Positions 55,122-63,018 of a stretch of DNA of 64,000 bases are shown here, piece by piece (within the stretch, counting starts at the first letter, position 1; every line of letters begins with the position of its first letter). Source of the stretch: Burkholderiales bacterium (GTDB lineage Bacteria > Pseudomonadota > Gammaproteobacteria > Burkholderiales > SHXO01). A program made the position numbers and the translations under genes. The DNA lies in assembly GCA_020854105.1 (NCBI GenBank), contig JADZGB010000048.1, forward strand, positions 150,210-214,209. Direction: 5' to 3'. The notes beneath the pieces were generated by a model that saw nothing but the letters and a program-made list of their open reading frames with translations, did no database searches and was not told the DNA's origin.

Positions 55122-55847
55122 ATGACCCTCGACACCCAGACCCTCGACAGCCGGATCATCGACATCCTCTCCGGGGTCACCACCGCCACCATCACCACCA
55201 TCCTGCTGAAGAAGGGGCTGCGCAACGTGTGGATGCGCGGCACGCGGCCGCTGCGTCCCGGCGAGCAGCGCAAGGTCGGGCGCGCGTTCACGCTGCGTTT
55301 CGTGCCGGCACGCGAGGACCTGGCGACGCCGGAATCGTGGTCCTCGCCGAAGTCCACGCGTGCGGCAATCGAGGACATGCCCTCCGGCTGCATCGCCGTG
55401 GTGGACGCGATGGGCATCACCGACGCCGGCATCTTCGGCGACATCCTGTGTGCACGCATGGGCCGGCGCGGTGTCGCCGCGCTGGTGACCGACGGTGCGT
55501 TGCGCGACCTCGCGGGCGTGCTCGGCACCGGCCTGCCGGTGTGGGCGCAGGGCGCGGCGGCACCGCCCTCGGTGGCCGGACTGACCTTCGTGAACTGGCA
55601 GGAGCCGATCGGCTGCGGCGGCGTGGCCGTGTTTCCGAACGATGTCGTCGTTGCCGATGCCGACGGGGCGGTCGTGATCCCGGCGGCGCTGCTCGATCAC
55701 GTGCTGGCGACAGCGCCCGAGCAGGAGCGCATGGAAGGCTGGATCATGGACGAGGTCAATCGCGGCGAGAAACTGCCGGGCCTGTATCCGATGAACGCGG
55801 AGACGAAGGCGCGGTACGAGGCGCAGATGACGCGCACGCGCGGCTAG
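55122..55847 (+). CDS. RraA-family protein, second copy
   Basis: A 241-residue RraA-like protein, different from the one at 47161. It shows GVTTATITTILLKKGLRNVWMRG in the N terminus, the central GRRGVAALVTDGALRDLAGV with the RD pair, and a long C-terminal tail (GLYPMNAETKARYEAQ) found in the aldolase/dehydratase-like branch. The ATG at 55122 is used. It stands 50 nt upstream of the ferric-reductase-like gene on the same strand. The substrate is unknown. Confidence 0.83.
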   Translation: MTLDTQTLDSRIIDILSGVTTATITTILLKKGLRNVWMRGTRPLRPGEQRKVGRAFTLRFVPAREDLATPESWSSPKSTRAAIEDMPSGCIAVVDAMGITDAGIFGDILCARMGRRGVAALVTDGALRDLAGVLGTGLPVWAQGAAAPPSVAGLTFVNWQEPIGCGGVAVFPNDVVVADADGAVVIPAALLDHVLATAPEQERMEGWIMDEVNRGEKLPGLYPMNAETKARYEAQMTRTRG

Positions 55848-55897
55848 CGCCGCGTTCCCCGACAAGGATTCCGCCATCCGGCTGAAGGGAACTGCAC

Positions 55898-57232
55898 ATG
55901 AACCGCATCAAGCTGTTCCTGGTATCGCTGCTGGCAGCGCTTACCGGACTGTGGCTGCTGGCCGATACCTTGGCTCCGCAGCCCTTCACCTACTTCTCGT
56001 TCCGCGCGGTGTTCGTCCAGTACACCGGGCTTGTCGCCATCGGCGCGATGAGCATCGCCATGCTGCTCGCAATGCGTCCCCGTAGCGTGGAGCGATGGTT
56101 CGGCGGTCTGGACAAGATGTATCGGCTGCACAAGTGGCTGGGCGTGACGGCGCTGATCGTCGCGGTGCTGCACTGGTGGTGGGCGCAGGGAACCAAGTGG
56201 ATGGTGGGCTGGGGATGGCTGGCGCGGCCGGTGCGCCCGCGTGCGTCCGATGCGCAACTCGGCTCCGTGCAGGAGTGGCTCGCCGGCCAGCGCGGTCTGG
56301 CCGAATCCGTCGGCGAGTGGGCGTTCTACGCTGCGGCCGTGCTGCTGGTGCTGGCGCTCGTCAGACGCTTTCCCTATCACCTGTTCGCGAAGACGCACGT
56401 CTGGCTCGCGGCCGCCTACCTGGTGCTGGCCTACCACAGCCTGGCTCTGGCGAAATTCGAGTACTGGATGCAGCCCGTGGGATGGGCGCTCGCCGCGCTG
56501 CTGCTGGGCGGAAGTGCGGCGGCGATGATTGCCCTGACCGGCCGCATCGGTGCGCGCCGCAAGGTGCCGGGCACGATCGAAGCCGTTGCGCATTTCCCGG
56601 GAGTGGACGTGCTGGAGACGCGCATTGCGCTCGCACCCGGCTGGTCCGGCCATGCGGCAGGGCAGTTCGCCTTCGTGCTCAGCGATCGACGCGAGGGCGC
56701 ACACCCGTACACGATCGCCTCTGCCTGGAATCCGGCCGATCCCAGGATTACCTTCATCACCAAGGGGCTCGGCGACCATACGCGCCGCCTGCGCGAGTTG
56801 CTGAAGCCAGGCCTTCCGGTGACGGTCGAAGGGCCCTACGGCTGCTTCGATTTCGAGGACGGCCTGCCGCGCCAGATCTGGATCGGTGCCGGCATCGGCA
56901 TCACCCCCTTCATCGCGCGCATGAAGCAGCTCGCAGGCAGCAGCGCACGGCCGGTCATCGACCTGTTCCATCCGACCGCGGTGTACGAGCAGGCCGCCAT
57001 CGACAAGCTTGCCGCCGATGCCCAGGCCGCCGGGGTGCGGCTGCACGTGCTGGTGGATGCCAAGGACGGAAGGCTGGACGGGCAGCGGCTCCGCAAAGCG
57101 ATTCCGGACTGGTCGAGCGGGAGCGTGTGGTTCTGCGGCCCCCCGCGATTCGGCCAAGCGCTGCGCGCCGATCTCGTGGCGCATGGCCTGCCGCCCGGGC
57201 GATTTCACCAGGAACTGTTCCAGATGCGCTGA
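55898..57232 (+). CDS. Ferric-reductase-like flavocytochrome (FRE family)
   Basis: A 444-residue membrane flavoprotein. The N-terminal half has six hydrophobic helices with histidine pairs (KMYRLHKWLGVTALIVAVLHWW and AKTHVWLAAAYLVLAYHS) that would hold two haems. An FAD domain follows with HPYTIASAWNP, then an NADPH domain with IWIGAGIGITPFIARMK. The architecture matches NOX/FRE-type oxidoreductases and YedZ-like proteins with a fused reductase. The acceptor is unknown; metal ions or quinones are possible. It is the second of a likely run with the genes at 57269 and 57669. Confidence 0.9.
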   Translation: MNRIKLFLVSLLAALTGLWLLADTLAPQPFTYFSFRAVFVQYTGLVAIGAMSIAMLLAMRPRSVERWFGGLDKMYRLHKWLGVTALIVAVLHWWWAQGTKWMVGWGWLARPVRPRASDAQLGSVQEWLAGQRGLAESVGEWAFYAAAVLLVLALVRRFPYHLFAKTHVWLAAAYLVLAYHSLALAKFEYWMQPVGWALAALLLGGSAAAMIALTGRIGARRKVPGTIEAVAHFPGVDVLETRIALAPGWSGHAAGQFAFVLSDRREGAHPYTIASAWNPADPRITFITKGLGDHTRRLRELLKPGLPVTVEGPYGCFDFEDGLPRQIWIGAGIGITPFIARMKQLAGSSARPVIDLFHPTAVYEQAAIDKLAADAQAAGVRLHVLVDAKDGRLDGQRLRKAIPDWSSGSVWFCGPPRFGQALRADLVAHGLPPGRFHQELFQMR

Positions 57233-57268
57233 GTCACTGAGCATGCAACGTCGATGGAGGAGATGACC

Positions 57269-57655
57269 ATGCAGCGGAACGTCGTACGCAGAGGACTTCT
57301 TGCAATTCTTGCCATGGCCGTCTTCGGGATCGTGGCACAGGGCGTGAGGGCGCATCATGGCTGGGGCTGGGCGACCGACGAGGAGTTCGAGATCAGCGGC
57401 AGGATCGTGAACGTTCGACTCGGCAATCCGCACGGCGAGGTCACGATCGACGCGAAGGGCGAGAAGTGGGTGGTGGAAGTCGGCCAGCCCTGGCGCAACG
57501 AGCGGGCAGGGCTAGCCGACGACCTGTTCAGCGTCGGACGCACCATCACGGTACACGGCCATCGTTCGGCCAGAAAGAGCGAGCGCCTGGTCAAGGCCGA
57601 ACGCGTGGTCATCGACGGCAAGAGCCACAACCTCTACCCCGACCGGGAGTCCTGA
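57269..57655 (+). CDS. Exported DUF6152-like protein
   Basis: A 128-residue protein with a signal peptide (RRGLLAILAMAVFGIVAQGVRA) followed by HHGWGWATDEEFEISGRIV, the hallmark of DUF6152. The remaining part is a small beta barrel (VDLGNPHGEVTI-like strands, then TITVHGHRS). ATG 57269 is preferred because GGAGGAG lies six bases upstream; two earlier in-frame ATGs overlap that site. Members often sit next to DUF6644 membrane proteins, as here, and may be copper or redox related; that is speculation. Confidence 0.8.
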   Translation: MQRNVVRRGLLAILAMAVFGIVAQGVRAHHGWGWATDEEFEISGRIVNVRLGNPHGEVTIDAKGEKWVVEVGQPWRNERAGLADDLFSVGRTITVHGHRSARKSERLVKAERVVIDGKSHNLYPDRES

Positions 57656-57668
57656 TCGGCCCGGCGGG

Positions 57669-58151
57669 ATGCTCGACCAGTGGCTGGCGGCGCTCGAAGC
57701 AACGCAGTTCGCCCGCGCGCTGGGCAACTCGATGTTGGTCTACCCGCTGGTCAATGCGGGCCACATTTTCGGGGTCGCGCTGCTGGTCGGCTCGATCGTC
57801 CCGCTCGACCTGCGGCTGTTGTCGGCTTGGCGGTCCCAACCGCTTGCGCCGCTGTGGCACGTGCTGACGCGCACCGCGGCCGTCGGGCTCGTGCTGGCCA
57901 TCCTGTTCGGCTTCCTGCTCTTCGCCACCCGCGCAACCGAGTACGCCGCATCGCCGCTGTTTCTGGCGAAAATGGCCATCGTGGCGGCGGCCACCGCGAA
58001 TGCACTCGTGCTGCGCGTGGCGTTTCCTCGTGCGGTGCCGGACGGGAGGGTGAACGGTGCGGCTCCCCGGCCGGTGTGCGCTGCAGCGGCGTTCTCGATC
58101 ATCGCCTGGCTGGCGGTGCTGACGCTGGGAAGGCTGGTCGGGTATTTCTGA
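57669..58151 (+). CDS. DUF6644-like integral membrane protein
   Basis: A 160-residue protein with four hydrophobic segments. SMLVYPLVNAGHIFGVALLVGSIVPLDLRLL is typical of the DUF6644/DUF2214-like family, with a conserved His in the second helix that could be a haem or metal ligand. The start is 14 nt after the DUF6152-like stop, so the two are probably co-expressed. The function is not known. Confidence 0.8.
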   Translation: MLDQWLAALEATQFARALGNSMLVYPLVNAGHIFGVALLVGSIVPLDLRLLSAWRSQPLAPLWHVLTRTAAVGLVLAILFGFLLFATRATEYAASPLFLAKMAIVAAATANALVLRVAFPRAVPDGRVNGAAPRPVCAAAAFSIIAWLAVLTLGRLVGYF

Positions 58152-58278
58152 GCGGCGCCCCGTTGCGCCTTCGTGGTTCAGCGTCCTCATGGTTCAGGCG
58201 TGCTGCTGGTCCAGCAAGGGCTCCGGAGAGCCCATGGTAGGATCATCGCAGACGTCGAAACCCCTGACGGGAGGGCTC

Positions 58279-58731
58279 GTGCATACACAGATCCTCGTTG
58301 CCGCGTTCGGACTGCTCCTCGTGTTGCCGATGGCCTCGAGCCATGCGGACATCGACCGCAGCGCCGTGGACTTTCAGATTCCCGCGGATATCAAGTGGGT
58401 GCGCAATGCCGCTGGCACCAACGAGCAGGCGGTTCTCTTCGGTGATCCGACCAAGCCCGGACCCTACGTAGTGCGGCTCAGGTGGTTGCCCGGCAACATG
58501 AGCCGCCCGCATTTTCACCAGAACGACCGGCATTTCGTCGTCATCTCCGGAACCTGGTGGCTCGGAACCGGCGACAGGTTCGAGCCCGACAGCACCGTGC
58601 CGGTGCCGGCAGGCACCTACGTGATCCACTACGCGGGCAAGGTGCACTACGACGGCGCGAAGGACGAGGAAACCGTCATTCAGGTATGGGGCATGGGCCC
58701 GGCGACATCGATTCCGGCCGAGCAGCGTTGA
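58279..58731 (+). CDS. Exported cupin-domain protein
   Basis: A 150-residue single-domain cupin. The start is GTG at 58279 with GGGAGG four bases upstream; it begins a signal peptide (TQILVAAFGLLLVLPMASSHAD). The cupin motif 1 is RPHFHQNDRHFVVISGTWWLG with the metal-binding His residues, and motif 2 is VIHYAGKVHYDGAKDE. Metal binding is expected; catalytic or binding function is unknown. It follows the DUF6644-like gene by 127 nt and is convergent with the racemase-like gene, ten bases apart. Confidence 0.83.
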   Translation: MHTQILVAAFGLLLVLPMASSHADIDRSAVDFQIPADIKWVRNAAGTNEQAVLFGDPTKPGPYVVRLRWLPGNMSRPHFHQNDRHFVVISGTWWLGTGDRFEPDSTVPVPAGTYVIHYAGKVHYDGAKDEETVIQVWGMGPATSIPAEQR

Positions 58732-58741
58732 GCGGCAACGG

Positions 58742-59839
58742 TCAATAGGCGTACTTCGCCACCGCGTCCTCGTTCCAGTCGATGCCGTTGCCGGGCCGGT
58801 CCGGGACGATGCACTGGCCGTTCTCCACCTGGAACGGCTGCGCGACGATCGGATTGCCCCAGTCGCGATACTCCAGCCAGTCGGCCGACTCGGTCGCGCG
58901 CAGCAGGTGCGCGGACACCTCGGGGTACAGGTGGCTGGACATCGGATGCCCGGCCGCGCCCGCGATCGCCGCTGCGCGCATCCAGCCGGTGACGCCGCCG
59001 ATGCGCATCAGGTCGGGCATGTACAGATCCGCTGCCTCGGCCCGCACCGCCTCGAGGAAGGACCGCGGCCCGTAGATGTTCTCGCCGATCTGCACCGGCG
59101 TCTTCAGCTCACGCGCGAGCTGCGCGCTCTGCGCGTAGTTGTCGAACACCACGGGTTCCTCGAACCAGTACAGGCCCTGGTCGTCGAGTGCATGGCAGCG
59201 CCAGATCGCCTCCTGCAGCGTCTGCCCCTGGTTGAAGTCGCACATGAGCTGAATGTCGTTGCCGATCGCACCGCGCACCAGTTCCAGCGCCTTCAGGTCG
59301 TCGGCGAGTTTCGGCCTTCCGAGCCGAATCTTGATCGCGCTGAAGTTGCCTTCGTCGACCAGCTCGCGCGCCTCCTTCGCCAGCTTCTCCAGCGGCAGCA
59401 GCCACAAGCCGTTGGTGTTGTAGGTGCGCACCTTGCCGACGGTGCCGCCCAGCATCTCGGCGAGCGGCAGTCCGGCCGCCTTCGCCAGCGCATCCCAGAT
59501 CGCCATGTCGAGACCCGCTGCGGCGATCACGCTCACGCCCTGCCTGCCGAGCAGGTGCAGGGTGCCGATCACGTCGCGGTACATGTCCAGCGGCGCGAGC
59601 TGCCGGCCCTTGAATGCCTCGGCCATGTCCTGGATCGCAGGCCCGACGTAGCGGATGGCGTTCCTCAGATACGGCTCGAGATAGCTGCGGCCGATCACGC
59701 CCTCTCGGGTCTTCACGTCGATCAGGATGAACGGCCACTCGGTGAAGTGACCGACCTTGGCGACGAGGGGCCTGCGCAACGGAACGGAACAGGCGCGGAC
59801 ATCCACGCTTTCGAGAGCGAGCTTCTGCAGAGGGTTCAT
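58742..59839 (-). CDS. Enolase-superfamily enzyme, second copy (MR/MLE group)
   Basis: A 365-residue enzyme with a capping domain and a TIM barrel. The acid/base lysine region is AIKIRLGRP, and metal ligands are in LMCDFNQGQ, WFEEPVVFD and QIGENIYGP. The C-terminal His is in PMSSHLYPEVSAH. The protein differs from the copy at 25373 in both acid/base motifs, so the two probably have different substrates. The start at 59839 is chosen over one five codons earlier. A palindrome and direct repeat lie just upstream. Confidence 0.9.
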   Translation of the reverse strand: MNPLQKLALESVDVRACSVPLRRPLVAKVGHFTEWPFILIDVKTREGVIGRSYLEPYLRNAIRYVGPAIQDMAEAFKGRQLAPLDMYRDVIGTLHLLGRQGVSVIAAAGLDMAIWDALAKAAGLPLAEMLGGTVGKVRTYNTNGLWLLPLEKLAKEARELVDEGNFSAIKIRLGRPKLADDLKALELVRGAIGNDIQLMCDFNQGQTLQEAIWRCHALDDQGLYWFEEPVVFDNYAQSAQLARELKTPVQIGENIYGPRSFLEAVRAEAADLYMPDLMRIGGVTGWMRAAAIAGAAGHPMSSHLYPEVSAHLLRATESADWLEYRDWGNPIVAQPFQVENGQCIVPDRPGNGIDWNEDAVAKYAY

Positions 59840-59852
59840 GACGGTCCTGGGC

Positions 59853-59915
59853 AATATCCCCGCCTCGTCACGAGGCAGGCGGTGTGCTGATATCCCCGTT
59901 TCTCACGAGCCGGGG
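59853..59915. promoter_or_regulatory. Direct repeat containing a perfect 15-bp palindrome upstream of the racemase-like gene
   Basis: GCCTCGTCACGAGGC (59862-59876) is an exact palindrome, 22 nt upstream of the start at 59839. The surrounding ATATCCCCG...TCACGAG is repeated at 59890-59909, giving two sites with a period of about 36 nt. This could be a double operator or a degraded repeat element. Confidence 0.45.
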
Positions 59916-60090
59916 TGGCGTGACGCGCCGGGGCCTATCGGGTGACAGCATCCAACCAATCGCCCCCCAGCTTCCGTGTAAGCGACCTCGACCGCTCAGG
60001 CGTGCTCGTCCGGCGGGCGGATGGCGAGACTGTACACCGAGGAGCCACGGCGGTCATCCGGTCCAGAGAGGCCACCATGCGCGGCAGTTG

Positions 60091-60276
60091 ATGCCGCAAC
60101 CGATCTCCCAGGTGCGTCCATTCACCTTGAAAATCCCAACTCAGAATCTCCTTCTTCGAGGTCAGGTGCTGCTGGGCAGCGCAGCGCCCAGCCTGTTCCG
60201 GGAAGCGAGCGAGACGCTGGCGGGCCGGGTCGAGACGAGCGAGGGTAGACGGGACGTTTACTCGCTGTCTCGGTGA
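60091..60276 (+). CDS. Possible small ORF at the island edge
   Basis: ATG at 60091 opens 61 codons (start MPQPISQVRPFTLKIP, end GRRDVYSLSR). Composition looks protein-like and differs from the surrounding gap 59916-60301. There is no good ribosome-binding site and no recognised family. It may be a fragment of a gene cut by insertion of the restriction-modification island. The rest of the gap shows nothing supportable. Confidence 0.2.
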   Translation: MPQPISQVRPFTLKIPTQNLLLRGQVLLGSAAPSLFREASETLAGRVETSEGRRDVYSLSR

Positions 60277-60301
60277 ATGGTTAGCCGCGCAATCCTGGAC
60301 A

Positions 60302-60757
60302 TCAACGTCCCCTACTCGTTGTAGCGTCGCGATGTTCGTGCAAAGTACCTTTACTCAGCACTCGCGCCACACGCCTTATCGTCTGATCGAGGCGAGGCGG
60401 GCGAATCTTGCATTCCCACACCGACACGACACGCCATCCCAAACGCCTCAGCGCCCGGGCTTTGCGCGCGTCGCGTTCCATGTTGCCGGCAATCTTCTCG
60501 CTCCAGAATGCCCCGTTCGAGGTGGGCAGGCGACCCGCACGACAGTCGTGGCCATGCCAGAAACAGCCATTGACGAAAATCACCGCTCTATGCCTGGGAA
60601 GCACTATATCGGGTCGTCCGGGCAAGTCCACGACATTGACGCGAAATCTGAAACCAATGCGATGCAAGGCGCTGCGTACGATGAGCTCTGGCTTCGTGCC
60701 CTTCTGACGTACTGACTGCATACGCTTACGTCGATCAGCGCGAGTTAATATATCCAT
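60302..60757 (-). CDS. vsr: Very short patch repair endonuclease (Vsr)
   Basis: A 151-residue nuclease that nicks 5' of T in T:G mismatches arising from deamination of 5-methylcytosine. The core has KGTKPELIVRSALH, LPGRPDIVLPRHRAVIF with catalytic D50 (E. coli Asp51), then NGCFWHGHDC. The residue matching E. coli His64 is Asn63; the second histidine (His69 in E. coli) is H68. KIAGNMERDARKARALRRLGWRV and VWEC complete the family. It is divergent from the putative restriction gene with a 54-nt gap, and it accompanies a C5-methyltransferase, as expected. Confidence 0.92.
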   Translation of the reverse strand: MDILTRADRRKRMQSVRQKGTKPELIVRSALHRIGFRFRVNVVDLPGRPDIVLPRHRAVIFVNGCFWHGHDCRAGRLPTSNGAFWSEKIAGNMERDARKARALRRLGWRVVSVWECKIRPPRLDQTIRRVARVLSKGTLHEHRDATTSRGR

Positions 60758-60811
60758 CAGTCCTGCTCGAAAGGGTTCGAACTGTCAGGGGTTGGTGACC
60801 GGTGCAATCGT

Positions 60812-61705
60812 ATGGATAACAACATTAGAACCATCTTGCAGCAAGTGCGTGAGTACCTGCCATTGGTGCCCGACGATCCACTCACCAAGGTGAAGGTCAG
60901 GACAGGTTGGAACCAGGTCGATTCGCGGCTTGCATCGAGAGAGGAAAAGAAAAACTTCGCACAACGCTTTTCCGATCTTCTCGCGCTCATGGTAGCCGAC
61001 AAGCTACGTCCCACGTTCCCCGGGATCCTGCCAATGAGGAATCAGGATTCTGGCGACATCAGGTCCAAGGCAATACGAGGAGTGGAGTCTCTCGCCAGCA
61101 GTCTGAAGGGAGTTAAGCGCCTGGACGTGAACTTCAGTACCGAAAGGCTTGGCCTTGGGTTAGGCGTGTCGATCAAGACGCTCAATTTCAGGGATGCGAA
61201 ATCAAGACGGTACACGAAGAACGTATCTCGTATAGATAACGAGCTTCGCGCGGAAGCGTCCGACTATCATGTTCGCCAGCCTTATGCGGTACTGGCCGCT
61301 ATTGTTTTCCTGCCGCGTGATTGTGCGTTCGATGCGGGTGAGGCCGTCAACACCCATTCCAGTTTCGGGCATGCCTGTCAGACATTGCGATATCGCACGG
61401 GTAGAGCGGACCCTTCTGATTCTCCCGAACTTTTCGAGAAAGTGTTCGTGGCATTGTACGAAGCGGAAGCGCCGGAAACCCTTGGCGAGCTCGTATGCTT
61501 CGACGTGTCGAATCCACCGCCGAAGAAAGGTTTACCGGCTCAACGCCTGACGTTCGTCGAAGTGTTGAAAGCCATCGAGGCGGCCTTCTTCCAGCGCAAC
61601 GTACCCAAGCGCATCTGGGAGGATACACAGGAAAGCGCTGTCATTTCCGAACTAGAGCAGATTGCCGAGTCGGAAACTGACGAGACGGAAGGCGACGATG
61701 ATTAG
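60812..61705 (+). CDS. Putative type II restriction endonuclease
   Basis: A 297-residue protein in a gene trio with Vsr and a C5-methyltransferase. The core region (about 103-190) has LDVNFSTERLGLGLGVSIKT, which looks like a PD-(D/E)xK-type fold with S-x-K in the third position. It continues with NVSRIDNELRAEASDYHVRQPYAVLAAIVFLP, a pattern shared by uncharacterised proteins next to C5-methyltransferases. The recognition sequence cannot be told. The C terminus is highly acidic (ESETDETEGDDD). The gene has lower GC than its neighbours. Its stop is four bases from the convergent methyltransferase stop. Confidence 0.6.
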   Translation: MDNNIRTILQQVREYLPLVPDDPLTKVKVRTGWNQVDSRLASREEKKNFAQRFSDLLALMVADKLRPTFPGILPMRNQDSGDIRSKAIRGVESLASSLKGVKRLDVNFSTERLGLGLGVSIKTLNFRDAKSRRYTKNVSRIDNELRAEASDYHVRQPYAVLAAIVFLPRDCAFDAGEAVNTHSSFGHACQTLRYRTGRADPSDSPELFEKVFVALYEAEAPETLGELVCFDVSNPPPKKGLPAQRLTFVEVLKAIEAAFFQRNVPKRIWEDTQESAVISELEQIAESETDETEGDDD

Positions 61706-61709
61706 ACTG

Positions 61710-62909
61710 CTACATCGACGTCGTTACAAGAGGCAACTCGTAACTGGTCGTGACGGAGGGCACCAAACCGCCGAGAGAAGCGATGTACCGCTCAACAGCC
61801 TGTATGAACCCTGGATTGAATCTAAGCTTCGCTCTACGGGTCCGCTCCAAGAAACCCGTTGCAGCCTTTAGCGACAGGGGATCACCAGGGTAATCCAGGA
61901 AATCCGCAAGCGGGGGGGTACGAACTCCGAGCGGATCGACGCCGACGTAAGCAGCACGTCGAATTCTCCCATCGAACCAAGCGGCCTTTGGCAGCCTGCC
62001 AGTCAATGGAAAGGTCCCACCCTCGGCACTAAACCGACCGGGCGTTTCAAGCCTACGCCCTACCCATTCAGCCACGGGCACCGTTACGGCACTCCCGACC
62101 AAGCTCCAGCGTGCCGACGATCGAGCGACTTCCTCTGCGGCGATAGTCCAAGGTATACCGTTGACCGGCTCGAAACCCTGTAGCCGTTCCGCGTCTCGGA
62201 TGTCCGGCTTGATCAGACGCCCATCCGGCATCAGGATTGCCGGTGGAGACGGAATCCCGATGGTGCTTCCATTCTTCAACGTCGGAACGGCGTCGGGGGC
62301 CCACCCTAGTCCAGTAAACCCCTCTGTCCAATAGAAACCATGAGCCCTCTCGCCAATAGCCGTGGGAGGCCGCGGTACGGGTGTGTCGTCCGCCAACAAG
62401 ACGTCTTCCGGATTCCCGTCCATGCTGGCCACGAAGTAGACGCGCTCTCTTCGCTGTGGCACCCCAAACCCGTAAGAGTCAACGACCCGATACGCCCACC
62501 GATACCCGAGACTCTCGAACTCATCCATGATGGAGCGCATGGCCAGACCACCATGAAGTTGCAACATGAACGGAACATTCTCGAGAATCACCCAAGGCAG
62601 CCGGCACCGATGACCACGCAGCAGGCGAAACACCTCGAGGACGAGTGCTGACTGGTCGCCGGACAGTCCCCGAGTGCGACCGGCCTGGCTGAGATCTTGA
62701 CAAGGGAAACCAGCACAGAGCAGATCGGCCTCCCCCGGAATGCCGGGAAGCGATCTGACGTCGTCGGAGATATCGGCGTCCGGAAACCTGCTTCGAAGTA
62801 CCGCTCGGGCCGCAGGTAGAATCTCGCAGAGATGCAATGCAGCTATGCCGGCTTTGTGCAGGCCCAGCTCGAATCCGCCAATTCCAGCAAATAATCCAAC
62901 CGCTTTCAC
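61710..62909 (-). CDS. DNA (cytosine-5)-methyltransferase
   Basis: A 399-residue type II C5-methyltransferase. Motif I is GLFAGIGGFELGLHKAG (AdoMet site), motif IV is GFPCQDLSQAG with catalytic C70, motif VI is ENV (110-112), motif VIII is QRRERVYFVAS (152-162), and motif X is GSAVTVPVAEWVG near 280. The target-recognition part lies between VIII and IX. The C-terminal 100 residues extend past motif X. The start is a GTG at 62909, since no ATG precedes motif I. Convergent arrangement with the putative restriction gene is an efficient way to keep the pair linked. Confidence 0.94.
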   Translation of the reverse strand: MKAVGLFAGIGGFELGLHKAGIAALHLCEILPAARAVLRSRFPDADISDDVRSLPGIPGEADLLCAGFPCQDLSQAGRTRGLSGDQSALVLEVFRLLRGHRCRLPWVILENVPFMLQLHGGLAMRSIMDEFESLGYRWAYRVVDSYGFGVPQRRERVYFVASMDGNPEDVLLADDTPVPRPPTAIGERAHGFYWTEGFTGLGWAPDAVPTLKNGSTIGIPSPPAILMPDGRLIKPDIRDAERLQGFEPVNGIPWTIAAEEVARSSARWSLVGSAVTVPVAEWVGRRLETPGRFSAEGGTFPLTGRLPKAAWFDGRIRRAAYVGVDPLGVRTPPLADFLDYPGDPLSLKAATGFLERTRRAKLRFNPGFIQAVERYIASLGGLVPSVTTSYELPLVTTSM

Positions 62910-62943
62910 GATCCAATTGCCTCTTGACGACTGTTACGCGCTC

Positions 62944-62961
62944 ATCATACTCGCACTAGTG
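62944..62961 (-). promoter_or_regulatory. Candidate promoter/operator of the methyltransferase
   Basis: TATGAT on the minus strand (62944-62949) is about 35 nt upstream of the GTG start. The palindrome CACTAGTG (62954-62961) lies in the spacer, a possible operator. The -35 (GTACAA) is weak. Confidence 0.3.
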
Positions 62962-63018
62962 ATCATTTGTACAGCTATTTTCCAGAGACATGCGCCACGT
63001 ATAGCGGCATCTCTCTGC

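Noticed and set aside
60758..60811. A possible tRNA (a T-loop-like GGTTCGAAC in the gap)
   Set aside because: No acceptor stem, anticodon arm or matching length could be built around it.
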